64,000 nt of DNA from Russula earlei (taxonomy: Eukaryota > Basidiomycota > Agaricomycetes > Russulales > Russulaceae), in NCBI GenBank assembly GCA_025769875.1, contig JAGFNK010000175.1, forward strand, positions 1 to 64,000, given 5' to 3'. Under the pieces are notes generated by a model. It was not told the DNA's origin, did no database searches, and was given only the letters and a program-made list of their open reading frames with translations. This document shows, piece by piece, positions 46,626-58,389 of the stretch. The position numbers and the translations under genes were made by a program. Position 1 is the first letter of the stretch; the number at the start of each line of letters is the position of its first letter.

Positions 46626-49317
46626 TTACCGTGAAAGCAGGCTTGACAAACTAGGACGTTTGCTCTCTCTCACACTAGGCGTAGTCGACAAGCGATGCGA
46701 TGACATTGCGTCTTCCGTCTGGTGTACTGCATCTGCATACCTGCGCATCAACTCCAACGTCAGCAAGAACTATCACAGATTATACGCAAGTAAGACACGC
46801 ACAAGAGCTTGTAACGCACGAGCTCGCCTTCGAGTTCCTCGTGTTGTAATCGTGCTCGGACCAGCTCGTTCTATCATCAGCATCCCATCCCCAGACCCGT
46901 CAGTACTACGATCGAATCGAAAAGCACGTCACGCACTAGAACATCGACGTGTTCCTGGTTCAGTGCTGCCAGACTGGCCTCCAACGTATTGCTGTATCGC
47001 AAGGGGTAACCTTTCAAACCGTCAAGGCCCAAAAGATGTAATGGACTCACATCTGCGCAGACAACTGACGATTTTGATTCCGAAGTGCATCCATCTCAGC
47101 TGCATGTGCATCCCGAGCGCGTATCATCTCGTGGTATTCATGGTTGTATGTGTCAAGCATGAACGGCGTGATCCGCATCGACATGGCATCATTCACAAAG
47201 TCGTCGACGCGATACGAAGGTGTCCCACCCTCTTCCACGACAATCTGCTCATGTCGTCGTCAAATGGAGGGTGGTCAAACAGCAGAACGGACCTTGTAAG
47301 TGTCTATAATGCCGGCATTGAGGAATCCAACAAGCTCATCGAACTTCAGTGATAGTAATTTCGCTTCGTTCCTATGCAGGAGGGAAAGCGCAAACCCAAA
47401 AATCGCCTCAATACCACTCGCAAGACAGTTGTCGAAAATCCGGAAGACGACCTCCAATGGGAAGCTAAACGCGCGTTAGAATAAGTCAATTTTCGCAATG
47501 AGGTAGAACGTACCGATAGGAAAATAGTGTGAGGAACCACTGTGAGCAGAACATACTTGATTTCACGCCCTCCCGAAGGAAGTGAACATGAAGGACCGGA
47601 AGTATTTCTTCTATTAAGCGATCGAACTAGATGTTGAGGTTTTTCGGTGAGATTATTTTACTATGAAACGCGTGTCCTCACTTGAAACTTCAGTCCAAAG
47701 CACATGTTAATACTCGAGGATGTAGAAGACAAGCTCGCGACTCACAAGGCGTAATTGTAATTTGGGCATCTCGGGTAGGAAATGTCCTCGTAAGTCATAC
47801 GAGTACATCAATCGGACGAGCATGCAAAATGCTTCTTCGTCGGGCATCTAAAAAAGCTCAGGTATTTGGTAACGGGATATCAATGGGGATAATATATTCG
47901 CGTACATTGAGCAGCAAGACCGCAACCACGAATGGCAGACCTTGGCAGTACCCCACATGTGTGTCATATCTACCTAATCAGGTGAGGCAGCTGAACATAG
48001 CCATTTGGAGCCACGCACATAGAGTATGCCTTTAGAACATTGAAAAGATTTTCCTGTCCAATGCCGAGTCCGTTCGTAAAGAATTCATGCTGCGGGAAGG
48101 TCCTAGTTTGCTCAGTGCAGATCCAGCGCAGCTGTGACCAAAAGGCTCACCGGCCGAGGTCACGGGTGATTGCCTTCTCGTGCGGGCTTGATTCCTTAAG
48201 CAACTTTAAGTACGTTGCCTCCATCTGTAGGTCCTTCGAAGCCGACCTGCGTGGGATAAGGTACAACGCAGGTAAAAGCAAAAATTCATTACATGAGCTG
48301 CCAAACCATCCCGCGAATTTTGCTCGGTATCCCTCCTTCGATCGCGCGAGCTACCCGCTCCGGATTCTCCGAGGCGAATCCCTGGTAATCTACTCGCCCT
48401 GTTATGAGAACGAAGGACGAGTGCATGAAAGGCTCGCACCTGAAATGACTGAACCCCAAAATGCTGCACACGCATTAGCGGAACGGTCGATGCCGAAGAG
48501 GCTAGAGGGTACCCACCCCAGTCGACACTGGCTACATCCCCTTCCAAATCTTTGCTATCCCGTTGCGCGCGTTCAAACACCTCCTGTAACTTCTGTTGTC
48601 CGTCTGCACTCCTTCTTGACCCCGGCGTGATGTCGTTTCCTAACCTCTGTAGTAAAAATGAGGCGCGCACAGAGGCACCAGAAACCTCTGAGGGAACCGG
48701 CTCGGGCTCCTCATCCCTCCAAGGCCTCGGAGAACCTTCATCAATGGGGGATTTGATGGCAACAGTGCTGTCGCGAGCCGCCGCGGCATCAAGAGAGACG
48801 GTGGAAAAGTGCTCGTCATCGTTAAGGCGCACCTCGCCGAAATCAGAGCCTGCCACCGAGTTCCGCGTAAAAGGCTGAGCCGAGGGGGGAGGCGTTGCCG
48901 TCGGTGAAAAAAGTTCGTCAAGAGGAGAGGCGTGATGATCCCTCAAGCGGTCTAGGGGCGGCATGGATATCAACGGGCATGAGGTAGGGTCTCGAATTGC
49001 AAATGCAACGCACTTAATGGCTTTGGCCCCGGTAATATATCCGTTGATTGTCCTGAAGGGTCAACTTTAGCTTGCCCAGGAACTCCTTCGGGGGGTATCC
49101 CAGAGTCGAATTTTAGGCTACTTATAGAATCTTGGGCTGTCTGTAACACGCCGCCCTGGCGTTTTGTCTCCGACTCGGTATCGGCCTGTGATTGAGGCTG
49201 GGGAAACTCGATGAGGGACTGTGATGGGCTAGCCGCAGATCGCGGGGACCCCGTCATCACTTTGTCCTGCTTGGCTTTGGGTTGCTGTTGAAAGACGTTG
49301 GTAGTTTGTGTGATCAT
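46626..49317 (-). CDS. TBC-domain Rab GTPase-activating protein (GYP5/EVI5 type)
   Basis: A GAP that speeds GTP hydrolysis by Rab GTPases in vesicle traffic. The start is ATG 49317 (MITQTTNVFQQQ); a Ser/Pro/Glu-rich N-terminus runs to about 48560. The TBC domain follows: VDWAFWGSVISGRVDYQGFA (across the 24-base micro-exon 48463-48440), AIEGGIPSKIRGMVWQLM, GIGQENLFNVLKAYS, SSMFCSQWFLTLFSYRFPLEV and IFGFALSLLHRNEAKLL. IPSKIRGMVW carries the catalytic arginine-finger motif. After the TBC domain come a linker, a coiled coil (RARDAHAAEMDALRNQNRQL; ELEGELVRYKLLYADAV) and the end SSLLSR before TAA 46628-46626. That domain order and the coiled coil fit the GYP5/EVI5 group. At least ten introns of about 50 bases; the one near 48975 is unresolved. 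Confidence 0.87.
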
Positions 49318-49499
49318 GGAAGCAAGGCAATGCAGGCTTGCGACGAATTGAAGTCTTGTCTCGTTTAATTTGTTTGGATGACCGAACAAACGGTCATGTG
49401 GCCGCGCACAGTAGTAGCCAATAAATACTACCGTTACACCTTCGTAACCATGACCATAGACCAATGAAACTGTCAACAGTATAACACTGGTATGACAGC

Positions 49500-50617
49500 G
49501 CTATAACGTCACCCAGGAGCGGTGAAAATACCCGGAACAGACATATACATGGACACCAACATTTGGCGATCACGGTAGAAACACAGTGGACTCATCATCA
49601 GAATCATCATCATCCTACATCCCAACCACTTGATGATCGACTTGATGATCGACTGGGCTTTGCCTTCATGCCCGATTACGCCCAGGAACTGTACTGTAGA
49701 GTTGTTGTCCGCTACCAGGATGGTGCAAAACCGACGAGCATACCTCATTTCCGCAAGTCTTGGCGACCGTACGGCACACGGGCAGGGCCTGCGGAACCCA
49801 AAACAACTCACCATACGGGTTCAATTTTGGCGATGGTGGTCCCTCCTTTTGTCGGCGTTCTCCTTCTTGGCTATGGTGTTTGCCTCGATTGCTCACTGGC
49901 AGCACCTTTCCGGGACGGTGCTTGGAATACGACATGGAAGATTTGCCAGCGAATCCTTCTTTGTGTGTCGTAACCTATGTTCCTGCATTCGTTCGAAAAC
50001 CCATAATCGTGCGCAGATGCCATCTCCCAAGAATCACGCACATGGCGAAAAGATAAGACTGCTCACGGTTCACCGCATCGTCGCGACGACTGGGATCCAC
50101 TCTGTACTGGTTATGCGGTAGTAGTCTCGGCCCTCCACAGACCTACCGGCATCCTACAAGCAAAGTTTGCCTTCCAATCCGAAAGCGGGTTGCTAAATAA
50201 AAGCGGTGCCAAAAACGTACGTACCGAACTCTGCGTGTTGCTGTCGATCTCCTACTCGGCAGCCCAGAACGTCGTTGTACACATCTAGTTCGTTCAAGGA
50301 GAGAAAGGGCGGGACTGGTTAACACAGGGTGCTTACGACGCATTGGCACTTGCATCCTGGTTTGTGGTGTCCTCAAATGCGAGCGGGTATGGATGATATA
50401 GTAGGATAACTCTGGCACGTCCCATGTGTTGCTGCCGGAGAGCGGCAGTGATGCTGATGCCAAGTCTGTTATGAGAATCCTCCCTCTGCAGTTTTGCCAA
50501 TGCAGCTGCTTCTAGGGTGTGAACTACAAGGCGAAGCCCCTCAAGCGGGATCCAGTCACCATTGTGCGCCAAGCCCATCTGTGTCACCGTCATGACCTCA
50601 GAATCCCGATAAGTCAT
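49500..50617 (-). other. Unresolved reading frames between TBC and Dap1-like genes
   Basis: A minus-strand frame from ATG 50617 (MTYRDSEVMTVTQMGLAHNG, 94 codons to 50333) looks protein-like (WIPLEGLRLVVHTLEAAALAKL), and further frames follow toward 49500 with possible introns. I do not recognise a domain and could not join exons with confidence. It may be a small or degenerate gene. 49610-49660 has a short direct repeat (GATCGACTTGATGATCGACT). Confidence 0.3.
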
Positions 50618-50709
50618 TCAAGCTTCAAGCAAGGGTCGAGAGGGGTACAATGGATCTATTTCAGTAAACGCCTTGTCTCGAAGGTTCTTGTCCCTATAAC
50701 GGCGCCATG

Positions 50710-51425
50710 TCACAGTTCTTCGGCGTCGTTCTCAACTAGCCGTCCACAAATGATATACTTGTTCGTGAAATGCTCGCTCCAGCCTTTCATGTTCTCGCTT
50801 GAGAGGCAAATCGGAACGCGCCCGACGTCAGCGTTTTACGAGAGAGAGAGTAAACAGAACAGACATCTCTTCCGGGGTGAGATCTTCCAACTTGTCGAGC
50901 GGCTGGTCTATCGGCGTTAGCATTTCTGTGCCATCGCAATGGACAGTCAGCAGTCGACGGCGATCGAAGTGTGAGGTGGCGTACCAAGATCAAACGACTG
51001 CTTTGCCATGCCCCGCGACGCATCCCGCCCCGCGAAGTTCCCATACATCCCGTCTTGAAAAGTCGTCAGTGAGTACAAAGGAAGGGGCACAAAAGACCTT
51101 TGCTTCCTCAGCATATCTCGGAGACAAAGGAGGGCTCACCCGGCCCGTAGAATCCCCTGCCTGCGGTGACATCAAACACAGTCCCGGCGATGGCGAGTAA
51201 GATCCTGCCGCCGCCATGGCCATCGAACTTCGACAGGGTACGCGGGGTATATGTCGTGAAGAGAAGCGCCGGAGCATGGGTGCGAGGCATCCAGGAGTAA
51301 CCAGCCTTGAACTCTGTAGGTGGTGTGCGAGGAATGGAGGTGGAAGGGAAGAGGATACGCTGGAGGAGGTAGAGAATGTAGAGGAGAAGCGCAGTGTTCA
51401 CGGGATGTGAGAGAGAGAACGACAT
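50710..51425 (-). CDS. DAP1: Dap1/MAPR-type cytochrome b5-like haem protein
   Basis: A membrane-associated progesterone-receptor-like protein; in yeast Dap1 binds haem and supports the P450 enzyme of sterol synthesis (Erg11). Exons (minus) 51425-51140, 51053-50985, 50925-50865 and 50797-50710 give 167 residues, all junctions in frame. The protein has an N-terminal membrane anchor (ALLLYILYLLQRILF), then the b5-like domain: LLAIAGTVFDVTAGRGFYGP, DGMYGNFAGRDASRGMAKQSFD, LEDLTPEEIENMKGW and HFTNKYIICGRLVEN. The FYGP and MYGNFAGRDASRG blocks hold the tyrosines used as haem ligand or neighbour in the family. The stop is TGA, which shows that TGA is a normal stop codon in this genome. Confidence 0.92.
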
Positions 51426-52266
51426 TTTTGCCTTCTCCTGGTGGTATTGCAATGATGGAGCCTCAACCAAGCGGTCTTTCTCATCTCGACCCTAACCCCT
51501 AACCCTCTGTCATCGCTGCCCACGAAGCACATCCAGACATGACAAAACACGTCTCAGATCTGCACGAAATTCCGAGTTGAAGATGGCCCAGCCAATTGCC
51601 AACGGTCAATCTCAGGTCTTGGACATAATAACGGAAAGGGGTTGATCATATTCATACACACTAGAGATACAGACAACGGCTTTCCCCCTTGACTTCCCGC
51701 CTCCTATTGCTCGCCACGGTGTCCACCTCCAACATGCAGACGGTGCTTTCGAGGGAGGTCATAGTCGAGCATGAGACATTGCCGGCCAGAGAAACAGAGA
51801 GCCGACGAAGGCTGGTCACCTTCCTGTCACCTGCTTTAAACTGGGTGATTCACCGTCCTAGGATAATAGTATTTTGCCCTCATGCTTTTCGTTCCTTACA
51901 TTTGATTAGTTCAAGCCTGAATGTTTTTTTTTTTTTTCTGCATTCCAATCGTTCCACGCACAACTCGAGGGAGGGTACTGGGTGAACATGACCCTAGCAA
52001 CACCAAAAATTCGACAAGTTTTCTCTCCCACTGAATCCGAGTAAGTTGACTTGAATTCGGAACCAGCAGGCTTAACACTTTTGATAACACCTGTCTGCCA
52101 AGGCGCCCATCAATCGAAAATGGCGCCCGTTATATTTTCATATCTCAGCGGCTATATTCGATGACTCAAAGCACGACAGTGTGCTTGCCCTCTCTTCCGC
52201 TATCTCTCGTTCATCTTCTTCCGATCAACCAATTCCTCTATTTGAGCCCTCACTATTTTCAGTGAT
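51426..52266. other. Intergenic, promoter side of Dap1-like and NLR-like genes
   Basis: No gene was recognised between the two divergent starts. A T run of 13 lies near 51926. CCCTAACCCCTAACCC at 51489-51504 resembles two telomere-type units but is too short to mean more. Confidence 0.5.
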
Positions 52267-55200
52267 ATGAGTCACCCATCACAATCCTCCTCGTCCTTCC
52301 AGTCGCTCTTCAACGCAGCCCTACGGGACTTCACCAACAAGACGAGGACGAGGCTAGTTGATCATCCCCTCACCAAGCAACTCGAAAAGTGCAACTCCGT
52401 CGATTCCATTGTCGCCGTCCTTCAGCAACAGACGCGTTCCTTTAGTCGATATCGAGGAGACGATGGAAGGATCATGAAATCGATCAAGCCTTCCATCCAG
52501 GTCTTATACGCACTTTCGACGAGCTCCATTCTGGGTGAGGCTGTTGATATAGTACGTCCCAAGGTGACCATTGGGGTTCTTGTGTATGATGCCCATTCCG
52601 CAGTCCGTCCCCCCTGCGAAGGCAGTTTTCGCTGGCATCGGTATCTTGCTCGGGGTAGGTCCCAGTCTCGATCTGATAGCATCTCTCTGTGATATTAATG
52701 CGTCTCAGGCGGTCAAGGATGTTGCTGCGAGTTACGATGCACTCTTCGAATTATTTGAGTCCTTCAGGAATCTCCTTGCTAGACTCGAGATATATATAAA
52801 ATTCCCTCCTGACGACGCAGCAGAATTTGGGAGCGTTTTCGTGAAGATAATGGTGGAACTTCTCTTCGCGCTCGCTCTAGCAACGAAACAAATGAAGGAA
52901 GGACGTTTTAGTGAGTCACTCATTGCCTAGACTGTAAGCTGGTTGGTGACTGAAAAAACGTAATACAGAGAGATTTTTGAACAAACTTATGAGAGAAAAT
53001 AAGATCGAGGGAGCTCTACAGAAACTAGATAGGCTCACTCAGGATGAAGGCCTAACGATTGCTAAGCAGACTTTCCAGCTCGTTCATAGTCTCGGACAAA
53101 ATATGAAAGTAGTGATAGAAGGTGAGACTACTTATCATGCGTCCTTCTTGCGGCTGAACACCCATACGCCCAGACTTAAACAGAAACGCATTACCAGCGA
53201 CGAGCAAATCCTTGAGGGAAGTGACCCAGTCGGAACGTGGGCTATTTCATTTTTGACATATTCGCATAAGTACTGAGATCCGTTCAACGGACCAGGCGAC
53301 AAGCTTCGGCGGGACATTCACAAATGGCTGTCCCCTCCGGATCCTTTCAAAAATCACTACCTTGCTTGTGAATCTAAGCACGACAAAACGTCAACCTGGT
53401 GGATTCAAAGTGATACTTACGCAAAATGGAAATCATCCAGTCAAAGCTCTTTACTATGGATTCATGGAAAACGTTAGTTGTTTGTAACCATATTCAACTC
53501 CTGCGATTAGTGATTCTTCCTTCTCTAGCTGGTTCCGGGAAGACTATTTTATGGTACTTCCATCTCCCTCATTTCCTTGTCAGACGCTGATCTTAGGCTA
53601 TTGGCCAGCTCCGCAATCATCGAAGATATCCTCAAGATGCGCGAGGTTGGACAGGCATTATTAGCATTTTTCTATTGCGATTTCCGGGAGGACCAAAAGG
53701 ACCTTCGCGGATTGGTGTCATCTCTCCTCGTCCAGCTCTGTGATCAGTCTGATCCCTATTATGCCGTCCTTTCCAATTTCTATGAGGCTCATGATTGCGG
53801 TGACGAATATGCCAGCGAAGCTGAGCTCGTTCAGTGTCTCAGCGACATGGTCAATACTCCAGGACAAGCTACTTCGTACATCATCATTGATGCCCTGGAC
53901 GAATTCTCGGAGACAACTGGTTTGCCATCTCCACGTGACAAAGTCTTGAAGCTGGTAGAGGACCTTGTCAAATTACGAGTTACAAATCTTCGCATTTGTG
54001 TTACTAGCCGACCTGAGGCCGACATCAAACTTGCCCTTGAGCCTTTATGTTTCCATTCCGTTTCTCTACATTCAGAAGAAGGGCAAATTCGTGACATCGC
54101 CGAATATATCAGGTCTGTCGTTGAAACGGACCATCACTTCCAAAGATGGAAACCAATGGATAGGGAATTGGTGATCGATGAGATCACGAGAAGGGCTGAT
54201 GGGATGTAAGCAATCACCACTACCCTTCGTTATGAGCCTCGCTCATATGTGCAGCGTAGGTTTCGCTGGGCTTTCTGTCAGCTTGTCTACCTCCGTTCCT
54301 GCATGCCAGGACGTATACGGCATGCTCTGGATGAGTTACCAGAGACACTTGACGAGACATACGCTCGCACATTAACGGAAATCAGTGAGTGGAATTGGGA
54401 GCTTGCGCACCGGCTTCTCCAGTGCGTCGCAGTAGCTTCCCGCCCGCTCCGTGTCGAAGAGCTTGCAGAATTTCTCGCCTTCGATTTCGACTCCGGATCA
54501 ACCCCTGCGTTTGTGGTCGAGCGGCGGCCAGAAGACCCAGCACAAGCGGTTCTATCCACATGCTCGAGTTTACTTTCCATAGTCGACGTGGACGGATCAC
54601 GAGCCGTTCAATTTTCACACTATTCGGTCAAAGAATACCTGACGTCGTCACGACTTGCCAATTCAGAGCAAGCGATTTCCCGCTTCCATGTTTCTATGAC
54701 CGCCTCTCACACGATGGTTGCACAAGCTTGTCTCGGTCTTCTACTACACTTTGATGAAAACATAACCAAGGACCGCCTGGAGAAGTTCCCCCTTGCAGAT
54801 TATGTTGCTGAGTACTGGGTTCACCATGCTCGCTTCGAGGAGGTGTCAACAAAGATCCAAGATGATATGAGGCGTCTGTTTGAGCCGAGAGAACACCACA
54901 TGGCAATCTGGGTCTGGATATATGACCCATTAGATGGCAAGCGGAAGGTCTCTGAACGCCCCTTGGAGTGCAGGGCAACGCCATTACATTATGCGGCATC
55001 GTGCGGGTTACGTGACGTTGTGAACTCCCTGATCATCGAGCGATCAGAGGATGTAGACGTGCGGAACTCATTCGGAAGGACACCAGCTGAGTGTGGCATG
55101 TGAAAAAGGGCATTTGGAAGTTGTCTTGGCCATCCTCGAGCATGGCGCAGATCCGAACGCCCAGAGTAACCAAAGGTGGACGTCATTACATTGGGCTTCA

Positions 55201-56262
55201 CGAAACGGACACGTGGATGTCGTTCGGACACTTCTCGAGCGCGGCGCAGATTCAACTACTCAGGACAATGATTACTGGACAGCGTTGCATTTCGCATCAC
55301 AAAACGGACACGTGGATGTTGCTCGGACACTTCTCGAGCGTGGCGCAGATCCAAATACTGAGGGGAAAGAAAAATCGACGTCATTGCATTTCGCATCACA
55401 AAACGGGCATGTGGATGTTGCGCGAGCACTTCTTGAGTGTGGAGCAGATCCAAATGCCCAGGACGAAGATAACTGGACGGCATTGCATATGGCATCACAA
55501 AACGGGCACGTGGATGTTGCTCGGACACTTCTTGAGCATGGTGCAGATCCAAATGCTCAGGATGAAGATAACTGGACGCCATTACACTTCGCATCACAAA
55601 ATGGATGCGTGGAGGTTGCTCGGACACTTTTTGAGCATGGTGCAGATCCAAATGCCCAGGACAATGACAACTGGACGCCAATGCATTTGGTATCACAAAT
55701 GGGACACGTGGATTTCGCTCGGACACTTCTCGAGCATGGCACAAATCCAAATGCCCAGGACAAAGATAACTGGACGCCATTGCATTTCGCATCACGAAAC
55801 GGACACGTGAATGTTGCTCGGACCCTTCTCGAGCATGGCGTAGATCCAAATGCCCAGAACAAAGATAACTGGACGCCATTGCATTTCGCATCACGAAACG
55901 GACACGTGGATGTTGCTCTGACACTTCTCGAGCATCGTGCAGATCCAAATGTCCAGGGCCAAAAGAACTGGACGGCATTGCATATTGCATCACAAAACGG
56001 AGGCGTGGATGTTGCTCGAACACTTCTCGAGTGTGGCGCAGATCCAAACATCCCAACCGATCATAAATCGACGTCACTACATGTGGCATCAGCGTGGGGA
56101 AACCTTGACATCGTTCGGCTACTGCTTCAGCACAACTCCGAAATTCATGCAAAGGACAACGATGGATGCACACCACTCCAAAGAGCATCAGAACGGCGGT
56201 CTCCACGTCGTGATGTAATTGAGTTCTTGCTAGCAAATGGAGCAAACGATCCTACGAGATGA
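52267..56262 (+). CDS. Fungal NLR-like receptor: Goodbye, NACHT, ankyrin repeats (frameshifted)
   Basis: A STAND-class receptor: the N-terminal domain signals, NACHT is the nucleotide switch, and the repeats recognise a ligand. Fungal members take part in non-self recognition and cell-death control. Exons: 52267-52551, 52604-52654, 52709-52910, 52969-53121, 53198-53236, 53296-53472, 53529-53553, 53597-54205, and 54260 onward; all keep frame. Residues 1-240 fit the Goodbye-type domain (FNAALRDFTNKTRTRL; LDRLTQDEGLTIAKQ). Walker A is HGKPGSGKTILW, carried by a 25-base exon. Walker B is SYIIIDALDEF. A winged-helix region (AVQFSHYSVKEYL) follows, then a first ankyrin repeat. At 55085 one extra A ends the frame at TGA 55101-55103; the ankyrin array continues in the next frame to TGA 56260-56262. 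Without that base the product is about 1,180 residues. Confidence 0.88.
55093..56262 (+). repeat. Array of 12 ankyrin repeats, 99-base unit
   Basis: Twelve units of 33 residues share the pattern ASQNGHVDVARTLLEHGADP then NAQDxDNWTPLH. The first is MACEKGHLEVVLAILEHGAD and the last two diverge (NLDIVRLLLQHNSE; SPRRDVIEFLLANGAND). The middle units (55280-56050) are nearly identical in DNA as well. Differences between units gather at few positions: the residue before AS (W, F, M, L, I), Q/R after AS, and the loop NAQDEDN/NTEGKEK/NVQGQKN. This suggests recent unit duplication or gene conversion. Confidence 0.9.
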
Positions 56263-58380
56263 CCAAGGACTCGGGTGAGTTGGCCAAGTATTTTCTTTGT
56301 ATTCACATGATGTGTGTAATGTTAATGCGTGTACAATAACACTATAGGATGAACATTGCGTCGAATTCCAAGTCGGCATCCTACTCATAGATTTACTCGA
56401 CTTCCAATCATGTTCGACGAATTATTCCAGGACACATCCGCGAGAATTGCAATGACGAGATGAGGTCAAGCATTACTGTAATATCCTCGTAGGTCAACTG
56501 TGATTCGAATGATAGGACTTGAGGTAAATGGTTATACTGTATCGCAGCTAAATCTCTATCCGTGCAACTTCCTACCATCTTACGTATCAGGTATACTTTC
56601 CTCACTTGACGATCACGAGGTTATATGTGATTTGTTTGAGTGGGCCTTTGTGATTACTTTCGTTGTGTAATGATTTAAGGCCGCCAAGACCTCAGTGTGT
56701 GCTGTGGTCTCATCATCGAGATGTAATGGCCGACCTGAAAACTGATAATAAAACACCGTTACACGCTACATGCACGGGATCACAGTGTCTGGGGGTTAGT
56801 CTACAACAGAACTTGCAACGGCGTGTGAGGATGTGGGAAATGGATGTTCCCAAACGCAAATCTATGCCTTGAAACGTGTTCGTAAAGGTTTCGCGCCGCT
56901 CCGTGCCTTTCCCATACCCATCACCTCTGCATTTTATGTTTGATTCTCCAGCTTCCGACTGGAACCAGGACGCCGACGCACCCTCAAAAACTGCAGCCGT
57001 AGCTGCAGCTGCCTCTAGACAAGTGGGGTGGAGAAGACCTTCATCGCACGAACACCCCGTGGGATCGTAGGTCAAACGATCACTGTCAGGAACGGAACAG
57101 GAAATTCATCCGAGAGTGCATGCAAAGGCCAGCCTTGCGGCAGATAGGCCTCGGTATGGTCTCATTCGGTGGCATGACCTACCGCTGATCGTCAGGTTGT
57201 TCCTTATATTCTATGAGCGGCGTGCACTCACATGATTCCTGATGTCGGCTGTGTCGGCAGAGGAGAGCCATCTGACTGATGCCAACGACGACTTGGTCGA
57301 CTCGGACGGGGAGAATCATGAGTAGGCTACAAAGTCTGCTGGTAGTGATCCTCTCATACCTACCGTTCTCGCCCGTCACAGTCTGACTTCCACCGCAAGT
57401 GAACACGTCTTTCCAGACCTTGACCCGCCGCCGACGTCAGTCGCGTCGCGATAAGAAGCACAATGTCCTCCAGCGCGACCGCCGCCAACCGGCTCGTGTA
57501 GCCTCGTTAACGGATCACGATCACCCTTGATGTCCAGGCGCCCCATCCAACGAGCGCGGGTCAAATGCCCACTCCAGCACATTCTGCCGCGTGATAGTCG
57601 CATCAGAGATCTCCGTCCCGTACCTTGCACGCATCTCCGCTGAACCGTATCTCAATCAACAGCACCTGCACCGCATCGCGGAGCACCTCAAGCGCCTGCA
57701 GCCGCACCAGGCGATGACGCAAGCGCGTACGGAATGTGGCGGAGATTTCGTCGATGCCGCGCGAGCTGGGCCGCGTGCGGGACGGTCGACGAGTGCCAAA
57801 CGCAGTTCTGCAAGCAGGTCCCAGATGGAAATCTTGTCGTGCCCGTTCCGATGCACACACGCGAGCCAAACCGTGCCGCTGTCCGCGTCTCCTTCAGTGC
57901 CTCCCGTGTCCGCTCCCGCGCCATCCCGACTCAACCGACAGTGGCTCGATGTACCAAATGAATTTGGACATCATGAGCGCACTTCACCCTTCCTGCGTCT
58001 GTGCCACATGCGAGGTGTCCCCGGCGCGCGTCATGGACACCGCGACAAGGTATGCCTTGGCATTGAGGAAATGCGCGGGGTGCGATAGCACAAGATGCAA
58101 CGCAACGATACGCAGGGAAGCCCAGGTCGTCGCTCTCGGGAAGCGTCAGCACGACCCGAATTGCGTATTGTCCGCCGCCTTCAGACAAGTGGGCCACTGG
58201 CATGCGAGTGGCCAAGGTAACGGCGATGAGGGCAAGAAGACGGACTGCGGTACTGCCAGAGCTGCGTCATCTGTTATAGCACACGAGTTGGTCCCGGTGG
58301 CGGAACGTGCTGACAGAACAGTGTTATGCATGATGGGGCTTGGGAAATACAGAAGGATGCCAACAAAGCACAGAATTAAC
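56263..58380. other. CpG-rich region without a recognised gene
   Basis: Frames on both strands are open over 57590-58380, as expected in GC-rich DNA. Minus-strand stretches such as NVLEWAFDPRSLDG (near 57540-57590) and KISIWDLLAELRLA (near 57790-57850) look protein-like, but frame changes between them and the lack of a known motif prevent a call. This may be an old host gene in decay. Confidence 0.4.
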
Positions 58381-58389
58381 TAAAGGTAT

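Noticed and set aside
46552..47352. 266-codon plus-strand frame
   Set aside because: It is the antisense shadow of the TBC gene's C-terminal exons.
51489..51504. Interstitial telomere-like CCCTAA units
   Set aside because: Only two imperfect units; expected by chance and with no other telomeric context.
55256..56245. 329-codon minus-strand frame over the ankyrin array
   Set aside because: A frame opposite a tandem repeat with a 99-base unit stays open in every unit by periodicity; it is not an independent gene.
57590..58383. Long overlapping frames on both strands
   Set aside because: GC-rich DNA keeps frames open by chance; no motif, start context or intron pattern supported one of them.
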